DNA from: Pseudoips prasinana
Lineage: Eukaryota; Arthropoda; Insecta; Lepidoptera; Nolidae
Reading direction: 5' to 3'
NCBI GenBank assembly: GCA_951640165.1
Contig: OX621257.1
Location: 7,575,201-7,639,200, forward strand
Length of the DNA stretch: 64,000 nt
The number at the start of each line of letters is the position of its first letter. Position 1 is the first letter of the stretch. Shown here one piece after another: positions 1 to 10,485 of the stretch. The position numbers were made by a program, and so were the translations under genes. The notes under the pieces were generated by a model that saw only the letters and a program-made list of their open reading frames with translations, ran no database searches and had not been told where the DNA came from.

Positions 1-1
1 G

Positions 2-580
2 TTCACTGATGAGTCCCGCTATGGATTTCATCCAGATTCGAGACGAACACGCGTTTGGAGAACTCCAGGCAGGGTCAGCCGTCTCCGACATCCACAGGAG
101 GTCCACTCTTACCAAGGCGGGACAATTATGGTGTGGGCAGGAATACGAATCGGCGGACGAACCCAACTCATTTGGATTCAGGGCAGCATGACTGCCCATA
201 GATACCGTGAGGAGGTAGTAGAACGTGTCATTGTCCCGCTCAGGGCCCTAACGGGGCAAGAATTTCAGCTCATGCATGACAATGCACCTTCCCATACAGC
301 GCGGCTGGTGAGGGCCGCCCTTCGAGAACACGATGTTCAGGTATTAGATTGGCCTCCACAGTCGCCAGACTTAAACCCAATTGAACACGCCTGGGACATG
401 TTACAGCGAAGAGCATTGAGGGATTTTCCGCCCAACTTGACAACAGAAGAACAACTTTTCGAACATTTAAAAAGAACTTGGGACTGCATACCCCAGCAAG
501 ACATTGACACCTTAATTTTAAGTATGGAAAATCGTTGCCGCTGTGTGATTAATGTTAGAGGAGGAAATACCGATTACTGA
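2..580 (+). CDS. Tc1-like transposase, C-terminal part (cut by window edge)
   Basis: The frame is open from the window edge to a stop at 578-580, giving about 192 visible residues. It carries the DDE catalytic core of a Tc1/mariner transposase. The first Asp is in FTDES at the very start, the second in HDNAPSH (about residue 93), and the Glu is in SPDLNPIEHAW (about residue 128). There are 34 residues between the second Asp and the Glu, which is the Tc1 DD34E spacing. The enzyme would cut and join element ends in the nucleus. The N-terminal DNA-binding domain lies outside the window. No internal stop is seen, so this may be a recent copy, but its completeness cannot be judged. Family confidence is high. 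Confidence 0.88.
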   Translation, partial: FTDESRYGFHPDSRRTRVWRTPGRVSRLRHPQEVHSYQGGTIMVWAGIRIGGRTQLIWIQGSMTAHRYREEVVERVIVPLRALTGQEFQLMHDNAPSHTARLVRAALREHDVQVLDWPPQSPDLNPIEHAWDMLQRRALRDFPPNLTTEEQLFEHLKRTWDCIPQQDIDTLILSMENRCRCVINVRGGNTDY

Positions 581-1114
581 TTATCAGATTTGGTAAGATT
601 TTTATTCATTTAATTCGATTGAATAATTTTATAAGAATAAAATGTTTTTGTTCACTCAGTAATTTTCTATGGCTTAATTAATTTAAGACTTTTATTAATT
701 AGAAAAACAAAATCGCATCGTGTTGTTAATGTTTAAATATCGGCCATGAAATTATCTTTAATTCTTCCATTTACAGTCATAACAAAATGTTTATAGTTTT
801 CTAGATAATCAATGAAATGTTCAATATCCCTAGATTGTGTTGATGTGTGTAGATCACATTTGACACTTCATCGAAATTCAACAACGTAACCTTAACCCGC
901 GGGCATAGAATATTATACTTTTTTTTTGTAATTAGAACTGCACATATGCTTATTTTTTTTCAATTACGATTTATCTTTATTGTAATAATTACCAAATAAC
1001 GTCATTTTAGAATTCACTTTACTAGTAACTGTCAGATGTCAAATGTGATCTATTAAATTGGCCCTACTATATTTTTGCGTCAGCTTTTACATGGATGACT
1101 GACTAGGCGGCTTC
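581..1114. other. AT-rich non-coding stretch
   Basis: This follows the transposase stop and probably holds the 3' untranslated part of the Tc1-like element. I could not place its terminal inverted repeat. No coding signal is seen on either strand. Confidence 0.5.
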
Positions 1115-1745
1115 ATTTCTGAGCGTCATCATGCTTGGGGTACGTTAAGCTGTCGGTCCCGGTTGTTGTCCAGAGACGAGAATCGTTAAGCCAGCCAGGC
1201 CCTAAACTATGGCAACCAGACAACTGATAAAGATTATATACTATACTAGCTGTGCCACGTTAAACTTTATAAATTATCACAGCTCCTCCCCCGTAAGTGA
1301 TAGCGTGATAATATGTAACCTATATGTTGACCCAATCTCTCAGTAATATTCATGCAAAATTTGAAGGAAATCCATGCAGTACTTTTTGAGTTTAGCCCGG
1401 ACATACATACAGACAAACAAACACACAGACGAAATTTCTAAAAACTATATTTTTGGCTTCGATATCGATTGTAGATCACGCCCCAGGTATCCTTTTATTT
1501 AAATATTCAATGTACAGTTTTGACTTTCCTACGATTTTATTATATGTATAGATATAGATTTGTTAGACATTTTATTTGTTCGTTATTGATTGACAAGGTT
1601 AAACACTGAGGCATGTAATCAGTATATGTATAGGTGACCGCCAGAGTCGTTAAATTTCTGAGCGTCTCCATGCTTTGGCAGGCACGTTGATCTGTCGGTC
1701 CCGGTTATTGTCGTTAGACAACAGTTGTTAAGCCATGTCAACCAG
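1115..1745 (+). repeat. Two diverged copies of a SINE-body-like repeat flanking a dispersed repeat
   Basis: Blocks at about 1120-1215 and 1655-1745 share the order cgt(c)atc/tccatgctt, a cacgtta-like step, ctgtcggtcccggtt and gttaagcca. The phrase ctgtcggtcc also occurs in the SINE at 28449 and 55378, which suggests decayed SINE bodies. Between them lies the dispersed repeat at 1243-1500. Confidence 0.45.
1243..1500 (+). repeat. Dispersed repeat, 'tagctgtgccc' family
   Basis: It starts ctagctgtgcc, continues through agctcctcccccgtaagtga and the phrase actttttgagtttagcccgg, and ends near a ctaccc/ggggcgtgatct-like block. A full reverse-oriented copy lies at 7731-8008. Partial or related copies lie at 6062-6235, 32518-32545, 49660-49850 and 49964-50250. 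The family is common in lepidopteran DNA. I do not assign it to a superfamily. Confidence 0.6.
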
Positions 1746-1888
1746 AGGCCTATTGACTGACGTGAACAACTTTGATACAACAGTAACAACTGTCCACACA
1801 ATAAAGAACAAGAATTGAATATAAATCCTCCAATTTAAACCATCAATAAGTTTGATAAGTTACAGAAATAACCGTAGGCTGTATTAGT

Positions 1889-2135
1889 CACCGTAGCCTA
1901 GTTGATAGTGCTCCTGCCTACGAAGCTGGTGGTCCTGGGTTCGAATCCCGGTAAGTGCAAATATTTGTGTGATGAGCACGAATATTTGTTTCTGAGTCAT
2001 GGATGTTTTCTATGTATATAAGTATTTATCTATCTATATAAGTATGTATATCGTCGCCTGGTACCCATAGTACATGCTTTGCTTAGTTTGGGGTTAGGTT
2101 GATCTGTGTGACATTGTCCCTAGATATTATTAAAT
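1889..2135 (+). repeat. tRNA-derived SINE, family A, copy 1
   Basis: The head looks like a tRNA, with an A-box-like tagcctagttgatagtgc and a B box ggttcgaatcc at 1938-1948. The body runs to gacattgtccctagatatta. Copies at 9934-10178 and 30727-31105 share the whole length. It is a Pol III-type non-autonomous retrotransposon and not a tRNA gene, because no 3' acceptor half pairs with the 5' end. Confidence 0.8.
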
Positions 2136-2221
2136 ATTAACTCCAACAGACCAAACTGAAAACCTTAATTAAAAACATTGGATAGGTTGAATCTGTGCAA
2201 AACACATTTTTCTTTATTTGA

Positions 2222-2480
2222 CGACTAGCAGTGCTCGCGGTCTTCGTTCCGCGTTATAAATATTTTTGTCCCTGCCCGTTTGTCCCGTGTAATACTTCGG
2301 ATTAAAAGTTCGGTATAAATAAAAATTAAGATGATGAATCATAGCCTACGACAGTCCACAATAACATAGCTTTCTATTGATGAAATAATTTTGAAAATCA
2401 ATTCAGTAGATCCAGAGATTACCCTTCAACGTCACAAACTCACAAACGTTTCCTCTTTATAATATTAGTACCTATAAGTA
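2222..2480 (+). repeat. Dispersed repeat, 'cttcgttccgcgttataaat' family, copy 1
   Basis: It shares the opening cttcgttccgcgttataaat, the phrase tttgtccctgcccgtttgtc and the tail cctctttataatattagta with 3883-4125. The end phrase also occurs at 49820-49840, linking this family to the tagctgtgccc repeats. Confidence 0.6.
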
Positions 2481-2902
2481 TAGAAATCGTCTAAATTGTA
2501 AATAAATAAGCATTGTGGGACAATTAATACAGCCATAATCTATACTAAGGCATCCATAGGTGTTAATTTACACCTACTTTTTTAATTTACTAACCGTGTA
2601 AAAATAATTATGAATTTATTTCTTTTATAAATCCTATAATATCCATATAGGGATTTCATTTCAAGAACTGTCTCCATTTTAACTAACATGGCCGACTGCA
2701 CAACGATTTCATTTTGTAGATAGTTTTTACAGCTTTTACTTGCAATTTGGAATGGCTGCAACAGCAGCAGAATTTCCCCAGAGAACCCAGCAGTATAGTA
2801 CCTACTCTAAAGTACTAAACTGGATTAAAGTTTTCTAATCGTATTCAAAGGTGAGGTGCCTTACTATTCTACCTGCCACTAAACATAATTTACCAATTGG
2901 AC

Positions 2903-3175
2903 GGGCCGCTTGGCGTGGTTGGTAAATGCTTGCCTTTCACGCCACAGTTCGTGGGTTCGATTCCCACCCAGCACAGATATTTGTGTAAATGAACATGTCA
3001 GTTTGTCCTGAGTCTAGGTGTAATTATCTATATAAGTATGTATTTACAAAAGAAAAGTAGTAAATGTAGTATATTAGTTATATGGTTTCCATAGTACAAG
3101 CTGTGCTCAGTTTGGGATCACATGGCCGTTGTGTTAATATTTATTTAGGTTCATTGATTCATTATAATCATTTCT
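2903..3175 (+). repeat. tRNA-derived SINE, family B, copy 1
   Basis: The head is ggcgtggttggtaaatgctt with a B box ggttcgattcc near 2955. The body contains ctatataagtatgtatttac and ends with catagtacaagctgtgctca. Reverse copies are at 3483-3722, 31362-31625, 32385-32517, 39690-39812 and 53128-53385, and a tail fragment is at 14095-14180. Confidence 0.78.
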
Positions 3176-3482
3176 TTTTCTATGTCATAATTTTTTTTTT
3201 TTCAGTTTTATTATTATTAATGAAGAATCTGTAATTATAGTGTGTATAAAATTGCAGGCTGACCAAATAAATAAATAAATAAAAATAAAACACTCACCAA
3301 TAGATTTTATGCAAAATAAAAACAAAACTATATGTAAGTACGACTTCATTTTACCAAAAGCTGTCTATCTTTGATATAGTTAATTACTACTGAGCAAAAT
3401 AATATAAGTACCATGAGATAAGAGATGTTGACGGTTAAGTCTGTGGATCTCAAAGTTGAGAGAATATAATAAGAATAATATC

Positions 3483-3722
3483 ATGAGACATTATTCACAC
3501 ACGGCCATCTGACCCGAAATTAAGCAGAGCGTGTAGGATATATTACATAATATACTACTTTTCTTTTCAATATATACTTATATAGATAATTACACCCAGA
3601 CACAAGGCAAACAGATATGTTCATGCACACAAATACCTATCTGTCTTGAATGGGAACATAACCTAGAACTTGCGGCGTGAAAGACATGCACTTACCAACT
3701 TGTTTAGTTATTGTCAAGTTTT
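3483..3722 (-). repeat. tRNA-derived SINE, family B, copy 2 (reverse)
   Basis: This is the reverse complement of the element at 2903. It reads cacacggccatctgacccga, then the tatatagataattacaccca block, and ends with the decayed B box and cttaccaac. Confidence 0.7.
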
Positions 3723-3882
3723 ATATTAGATAACATTATTATTTTATTAATCGAAACGGTTGAATGTAGAACTTAAACTTTCTCAGATCGATGGGACGCC
3801 CCTAAGGATCCATACCAGTTTCTAATGTAGGCAGTATTGTTACTTACACTATTTATTAAATTATCTTGTTTTTATTAACCCT

Positions 3883-4125
3883 ACTAGCATTGCCCACGGA
3901 CTTCGTTCCGCGTTATAAATATTTTTGTCCCTGCCCGTTTGTCCCGCGTAATACTTGGGTTAAACGTTCGGGACTTTTTTTTTTCTTAGCCTATGGACAC
4001 TTAACAATAAAGTATCTTTCTATTGGTGAAATAATTTTGAAAATGGGTTCAGTAGATCCAGAGATTACCCCTTACAACGTCACACACTCACAAACGTTTC
4101 CTCTTTATAATATTAGTATAGACAA
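3883..4125 (+). repeat. Dispersed repeat, 'cttcgttccgcgttataaat' family, copy 2
   Basis: It is nearly collinear with 2222-2480, including gttccgcgttataaatattt and the end cctctttataatattagtat. A short open frame here is only the repeat read through and is not a gene. Confidence 0.6.
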
Positions 4126-4765
4126 ATAGAATTATAAACAAATAGAAATTTCACACAAATAGAAATACTTATAACTGGGAATCTGATCGCAGTGCCACTT
4201 AGCAGGTTTATTGTAAATCTACTATAAAATTATTCAGGGTCCCGTTCGCACTGAAACGCTATAATAATAACCAAAATCGATCCGGTTGTCTACACTATCT
4301 GTATCAGAAATGATGTTGCATACGGATTTCATTATTTTGTGATTTTCTTAATTTTCCAATCCGCCAAATTATACTTATCGAATTGAACTTAGCTAGCTTA
4401 CGGCATTACGGCTTCGTTGGGAAATATTAGTTCGCTGCTTTTTTTACAATAATACTAGCATAATAATATTTTTAACAACACTCACACTAAAAAATAATTT
4501 AACCAGTAACCTATTAAAAAAAATCAAAGATATTTTCCCTATTTAGGTACAGTGCCGCAAACTTTTCTGACCCGGTGGCAGCGTCGCTGTTATCGCATTT
4601 AGTGTTGCTAGTAAATATTTTTTGCAATAAAGTGGGTAAAAATAATATGCACATTGTAACGTAAATGTTACTTCACTAAAAAGCAAACAAATACTGTCAT
4701 TACTAATCTTCATAACATCTTTATATTTTTATACAATAATTATGATCATTTACATAAAATGTATG
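4126..4765. other. AT-rich non-coding stretch
   Basis: I see no coding sequence or recognisable repeat on either strand. Confidence 0.5.
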
Positions 4766-5030
4766 CTATGTGTTCTCTAACGGAGATGCTCCAGGTATTA
4801 TTATGTGACCGGAATGGTTTAATTCAGAAGTCATTTCATCATCATCATTATTGCAATCACTGCTTTCACTTTCACTATCACTACCATGAATGATGAAAGG
4901 CTCGTCTAAGTATCCATCCCTTTTTCGATACACATTTTCAATATTTTTGTACATTATTGCAATGCTTTTGCCATTCATTGACTATTATTTTATCAAAAGC
5001 TTCTGCAATGAATGATAGGATTTCAGAATT
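4766..5030 (-). pseudogene. C-terminal remnant of a TE-associated acidic-tail protein
   Basis: Minus-strand reading gives NEWQKHCNNVQKY in one frame and then ENVYRKRDGYLDEPFIIHG in the next, so a frameshift lies near 4945. An acidic tail with SDSESESSD follows, then a stop near 4766. The shape (W..H...V, then a DG.LDE.FII block and an acidic tail) resembles the C-termini of uncharacterised insect proteins linked to DDE-type elements, but I cannot name the family. The N-terminal part is not recognisable upstream to 5500. Low confidence. Confidence 0.3.
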
Positions 5031-6060
5031 CTATCTACCATGCTCTTTTTCTTTCACATGTTTTCTTACACATCACTCCCAGACACCTACAAAGGAAACA
5101 GCAAAAATTAAATAAATAATGAATATTTTAAAATATGTATTTTAATTTAAAGAGCGAGGGGGAATTTCGTATTTTTTCAGAATCTGACAACACTAACCTG
5201 TAGCAGCAGCTACGCATTCATACAACTTATTGAAGGGTATAATTGGTGCCTGAAGGCGTTATTCTTCCTTCATATAATTCAATACTTGTAATATAACGTT
5301 CCCCGCATCAATTTTTAAAGCTTTCGGCATTTTTCACAATTAAAAACCACAAAGAGAAAAATAAATACGCGTAACAAACAATCAATGGCAGGAATGTCAT
5401 GGATTGACATTTCAAACTGGCGTCATTAGTTCTACTTTTGGCCACCGGGCCAGATAAGTTTGTAGCACAGTATAGCCTAAAACCGTCGAGCATAGACAAA
5501 TTCTCGAAGCCTAAAAATGACAAAAAGGGAGAATGGATAATTCTAAAATCTCTATTACGTTCTGTATTGTCAATCTTGACAGTTTTTATTTCATTTCGAT
5601 GTAATTACTTTCTGTGTATTGGATTTTTTATTTTAATAATTATATTACTAAATATATAAAAATTAACTTTTTCTCGGGAATTATCTAGTGAACCGGACTC
5701 AATTAAACGTTTGGGAGCCATTGACTGTCTTTATATAAATACTATACTTACATATACATATTATATTGACTAATAACAACGTACTGAATTAATAAACAAA
5801 GATTATCGTTTGTCCCATTCGCTCAAATGTAATATTATATTAGTATGATAAAGACAAAAGTAACGTAGGGGGGATTCCCTTTATCTGAAGCAGATTACAT
5901 CACAATTTTATATGATATAATAATAAAGATTTTATTTTTTACACGTTTATATTTTTTATGTGTTTGATAAACTCAAAAGCTACTAAACTGATTTATTAAA
6001 TGTTTTTGCTTTAAAAAGCTAAAATTTTAGCAACTAAAATAAGCTATATTTTATTAATAA
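5031..6060. other. AT-rich non-coding stretch
   Basis: Two overlapping open frames on opposite strands at 5308-5660 have low-complexity, AT-driven composition and no motif. No gene is supported. Confidence 0.5.
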
Positions 6061-6061
6061 A

Positions 6062-6235
<174 letters not shown>

Positions 6236-6342
6236 ATTTTATTAATGCCTTGTCTGTAATATTCACTATTTTACGTAATTTGCGAAAGTTTTTGAACTCC
6301 TTTTTTAACTTTTTAGCGCGCACTACCCACTCTTAATCAGAC

Positions 6343-7067
6343 TGGCCGAGGAGTTGACGTACAAACGCAAAAGGATAATGCTCAAAAAAAACCCAGGCCC
6401 CGGCGCAAACGGTACATATCTCAAATTCTTAGTATAAAATAGTACTTTCATACTAAAAAAAAATATAGCCTAAAATTCGTTTTTAAACGTAATATTTTGC
6501 TAATCCTTTTTTCGTAAAAGTAATTTTTAAATAGAATTATTTAATGGAAATATGTATATACATATATTTTAACATACTACGCTAACCATTATAATATTCT
6601 CAGTGGTTGTTGCAAGGCGGAGACGCACTGTAAAGAAAGAAATAATTAAAAAAAAATCACATTTTTGAAGCTCCTTACATAAAACAACTAGCAATTTATG
6701 ACATTTAAAAAAAGATTTTGGTAATGCCCCCTACTGAATATTATGTCACATATAAATACTTAAAATCTGAGATACATTTTATTTGCGCCGGGCCTGGGTT
6801 TTTTCCCCATACATTGTGAGCATTGTTCTTTAGATACTTTATGATGAGGAGTATCCGAATCACCCCCATGTATGTTCTACGATTTTGCTTTTTTCTTTGA
6901 TACTTCGAAAAAATCGAAAATTGATGATAGGCGAAATTTACGAAACAATCATTAAAAAAATTCTATCTCGAAATCTATGCAAAATCGTAGAAGATACATA
7001 CGATTCGGATACTCCTCATCAAAAAGAATCGGAATTTTGCGTTTGAACGTCAACTCATCGGCCAGAA
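6343..7067. mobile_element. Non-autonomous inverted-repeat DNA element
   Basis: The outer arms are near-complementary: left ctggccgaggagttgacgta (from 6343), right tcaactcatcggccag (ending at 7067). Inner arms also pair: aaaacccaggccccggcgca near 6388 with gcgccgggcctgggtttttt near 6786. A third pair surrounds the right half (atgaggagtatccgaat with attcggatactcctcat). There is no ORF. The nested inverted arms suggest a foldback element or MITE. The target duplication is unclear. Confidence 0.55.
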
Positions 7068-7730
7068 TGTATAATTAATTTAAAAAAATGTACAATTTAT
7101 TAGAATAATACTAAAATATTTAGGTTGTCTATTGATCAAAGATTATGTTCTACGCGACATCTATGTTGAGAGACGATCTTTCGTCATATTGATATCGCTC
7201 TATCCTAGATATCCCAGCCACTACGAGCATCAGGATGAAACCTGCCAATAGTCTGCTGTTCCTAATAACGTGTTGTAGCAGGAAGCAGGTTAAAGTATCT
7301 AAGTTGAGACACGACCCACTTCAAATTGCCATCGCTCTATACCACATATTCGCGATGCTAGGGCTTTACATGCTTTCCGAGACACGGGTTTTATAATAGT
7401 GTTCATACAATTGCAATTACTATTATATATTATTATTACAATAATGCAATTGGTAATTACAGTGATGGTTTTTATTGCGAACGTACCATGGTATATTGCA
7501 GAACCGATTTCTAAACAAATGACCACAACTTAGGCAACGATGTGGCCTTGACTGTACCTATCTAAGAATAAGTATACCTAGTAATGAAATATTCAGATGA
7601 TCTGTTACTCCCTGACATCATAACAAACTATTCTCTGAATGATAGTAAGGTGAGAGGGTAATGACTAAAACGTTTCATATCTATACATCCATACATTATA
7701 ATAAAATCGTAGGAAAGTCAAAACTGTACA
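7068..7730. other. Non-coding stretch
   Basis: No coding signal is seen. Two diverged direct blocks share atcgctctat near 7193 and 7330 and may be an old duplicated repeat. Confidence 0.4.
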
Positions 7731-8008
7731 TTGAATATTTTTTAAAAAGGATACTTGGGGCGTGATCTACCTATGATATCGAAGCCAAAAATATAGTTTT
7801 TAGAATTTTTGTCTGTTTGTCTGTATGTATGCCCGGGCTTAACTCAAAAAGTACTGCGAGGATTTTTTTCAAATTTTGCATGAATATAACTAAGAGGTCG
7901 GGTCAACATATTATTATGGGCTACATATTATCACGCTATCACCTACGGGGGAGGAGCTGTGATTATTTATAAAGTATAACGCGGGTAAAACCGCGGGCAC
8001 AGCTAGTA
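7731..8008 (-). repeat. Dispersed repeat, 'tagctgtgccc' family, full reverse copy
   Basis: This is the reverse complement of 1243-1500. It ends at the right with gcgggcacagctagt and contains aactcaaaaagtactgcgag and cgggggaggagctgtga. Confidence 0.65.
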
Positions 8009-8159
8009 TTGTATATAAGTTTTATTTGTTATTGTTTAAATGAAAACGTCACTATCTTCAACTTTATCAACTGTGTATTTTTTTATAAATCCTAAGAATA
8101 TTATATCTTGTTTTAATACGATTATGTGGAACTTTAAATTTGACAAACATATCGTAAAC

Positions 8160-8199
8160 GTATTCTTATATCCTCCGTTTGTGGAGGATATAAGAATAC
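8160..8199. repeat. Perfect 17-bp-arm hairpin at the 5' edge of an RTE derivative
   Basis: The arms 8160-8176 and 8183-8199 are exact reverse complements with a 6-base loop, gtttgt. The RTE-derived sequence begins immediately to the right. Confidence 0.85.
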
Positions 8200-8400
8200 T
8201 ATCACCCCATCTCATCCCGTGGGGAGCGTAGAAGTCGACCCGAGGGGATATCTACCAGAGGAGCAGCAGTTTCTTTCTGAGTACTATGACCATCATACTG
8301 CGATCGCCAGAAGATCATTCTTGGGGCGGCTTTTTTCCATCTGTGGTCTTTTTACAGCTGTTATGATAATAAGTACTTGTGCTAGTTGCGACGATAATTA
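8200..8400 (+). mobile_element. RTE-derived non-autonomous element (5' leader joined to 3' end)
   Basis: The left part, caccccatctcatcccgtgg through tactgcgatcgcca, matches the leader of the RTE copy at 45383. The right part is a decayed form of the RTE 3' end, with ttccatctgtggtctttt and a degenerate tgatgat tail. The ORF region is missing. The same architecture occurs at 50641-50864. Confidence 0.6.
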
Positions 8401-8569
8401 TTCTTAGTATCATTGCTGTATATTTTATGACATCCCTGAAATATATTTTGATACTTAAAAATATTTGTATACATACTTCTATAAAATATTTGTATAGAAG
8501 CTTTTAAAAAAAATCAACGCCAGAAAATGTCATTAAATTGCCAAGTTCCTGCAATTTTTAATGCTTAAC

Positions 8570-8770
8570 CCCCGACGCAAAAAGAGGGGTGTTATAAGTT
8601 TGACATCGATGTCTGTGTGTGTGTGTGTCCGTGGCATCGTAGCTCTCAAAGGTATGGACTGATTTCGATGCTGTTTTATCAAGTGAAATCCAGTTTCTTT
8701 GCGGTGGATCTTAGCTATGTTTAGTTAATAGTCCAGCGGTGTAACAGTATCAGCTCTTTTCTAAAATTAT
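8570..8770 (+). repeat. Dispersed repeat with (TG)n core
   Basis: It contains acccccgacgcaaaaagagg, a short (tg)n run at 8613-8627 and ccgtggcatcgtagctctca. The opening resembles the cccgactgcgggacgcaaag block at 43504, so both may belong to one lepidopteran repeat type. Confidence 0.4.
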
Positions 8771-9090
8771 GTAATTAGAGTTGGGGTTGGGGGTTTTCCA
8801 ATGGGTAAGTTAGGTTATTTAGTTCATTGAAAATGGGATTCCCTGTTGTAGTAAACATACACGTAATATTATTGACATAACTATTAATATAATTGGTTAA
8901 CCTTTGCCTTTATCAATTACGAGCGATCCATCATTCATGCGAAGCTGGGTCGCATGAATAGATAGATAATAAGAAGATAAATTACTATTTTGTATAAAAA
9001 CGGTTATTGTCACTTTACTGTAATAGTTCACATAACCTCACGGATGTTTGGTGGGTATTGATTAGAACTATAAACATGTACTAGTCGAGT

Positions 9091-9225
9091 CTGTATCCAG
9101 CACATCAAGCTACCCCAATCTGCCAAATCTCCCCAATTGAAAGTGAACCTTAGGTTTTTGTGATAAAGTTGAAAATCTATAAACGAAATTTGACAGATTG
9201 GAGTAGCTTGATGTGCTGGCGTCTG
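9091..9225 (+). mobile_element. 135-bp MITE, copy 1
   Basis: It has terminal inverted repeats: left ccagcacatcaagctacccc, right gtagcttgatgtgctggcgt. The core includes attgaaagtgaac and tgataaagttgaaaatctat. Copies are at 42717-42851 (also 135 bp) and, inverted, at 50352-50472. There is no coding capacity. Confidence 0.75.
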
Positions 9226-9249
9226 TACATTGTGTTGTATATCATCAAT

Positions 9250-9585
9250 CGCTTTTACGCGACGTCCTGCGTGAGCGATCTAGACGCGAACGCGAAGCGG
9301 CGCGGCGCGGCGCGAAAACAACAAACAGTCGAAACCGATTGAAGTGTCCTACGTGACAAAACGCGGTGTGGAGCGGCGCGAAATGAAGCGAACGCGATCA
9401 GTTGGCTTGATATTTTCGCGCGAACAGGATGCGGTGCCGTCGTGTTTTTGCGGCGTCGCCGCGTCGGTGGCGGCTTCGCGTGCACGTAGGACACCGCCAC
9501 CGCGTCGCACCGCATCGCATTGAATTCGCGGATCACCGCTTCATAATCGCGTTCGCTTTGAATCGCCTACGTAGGACGTAGCGTT
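9250..9585. other. CpG-dense block with short inverted ends (probable DNA-element fragment)
   Basis: This is the most CpG-rich segment of the window. It contains aagcggcgcggcgcggcgcg, repeated gcgaacgcga words and ggcggcttcgcg. The left end gcgacgtcctgcg pairs imperfectly with the right end cctacgtaggacgtagcg. No splice-consistent gene is seen. A mobile-element origin is more likely than a promoter island, but this is unproven. Confidence 0.45.
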
Positions 9586-9933
9586 ATGTATATACACGGT
9601 ATAACATAAATTAGTGGACGTAATGTAAGTTTTTTTTTTTATTTATTTATTTGCCATAAAACTTATTCTATCCTTACAGGCGAGCCTAATGCGACAGAGT
9701 AGTTAAACTTATATCTATCTATTAAGTACTAACCTTTAAGAAAAGGATAGCCATGCTTCTTACAGGTTGCCATGTCATACTAGTTCAGAACACGCAGTAA
9801 TTTTTTTTAACCTCAGACAACTAAAACTCTGCCATTTGAACCCAAACTAGGCAGAGCCTGTGCTGTGGCAACCAGACAATTGATAAACATAGTTATATAC
9901 CTATTTCTAAATACATACATATTATTGACAGTC

Positions 9934-10178
9934 ACCGTAGCCTGGTTGGTAGTGCTCCTGCCTACGAAGGACCACCAGTCCTGGGTTCGAATCCCGGTAA
10001 ATGCAAATATTTGTGTGATGAGCACGAATATTTGTTTCTGAGTCATGGATGTTTTCTATGTATATAAGTATTTATCTATCTATATAAGATCTATGTATAT
10101 CGTCGCCTGGTACCCATAGTACAAGCTTTGCTTAGTTTGGGGCTAGGATGATCTGTGTGACATTGTCCCTGTATATTA
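9934..10178 (+). repeat. tRNA-derived SINE, family A, copy 2
   Basis: It is collinear with 1889-2135, with B box ggttcgaatcc. In the anticodon-arm region the block ctggtggtc of copy 1 is replaced here by its exact reverse complement gaccaccag. Confidence 0.8.
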
Positions 10179-10225
10179 TTATTATATTATTATTCTTATA
10201 AATGTCAAAATATTTATAAATTAAG

Positions 10226-10485
10226 CAGTCTAAAGTTTGCATGTATTTACAGTTGGCTGTTCTGTAGAATATCTCGTGTTATACGAGACGATGTAAATAT
10301 TTTAGTACTATTTTTATAAATGGTGCAATATTTATAAGTAGTTATAAATTTATCAGACTAAAGTTTGCGCCCATGCATTTACAGTTGGCTGTCACGTAGA
10401 ATATCTCGTGTTTTACGAGACAATGTAAATATTTTAGTAACGTTTTTATAAATGATGCAATATTTATAAATAGTTATAAATTTTT
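10226..10485. repeat. 128-bp tandem repeat, monomers 1-2 (left of the RTE insertion)
   Basis: The two monomers start cagtctaaag (10226) and cagactaaag (10354), exactly 128 bp apart. Shared words are acagttggctgt, tagaatatctcgtgtt and gatgcaatatttata. A third monomer resumes at 13378, so the RTE element split the array. Confidence 0.8.

Noticed and set aside
1889..1960. tRNA gene-like boxes (also at 2909, 9934, 28449, 30727, 48632, 55378)
   Set aside because: Box A/B words are present, but no acceptor-stem pairing or complete cloverleaf is seen, and each continues into a shared SINE body.
5308..5659. Two overlapping open frames on opposite strands
   Set aside because: They have AT-driven composition, no homology that I recognise, no splice context and mutual overlap.
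9250..9585. CpG island promoter
   Set aside because: Insect promoters are not generally marked this way, no gene starts nearby, and the ends look like inverted repeats.
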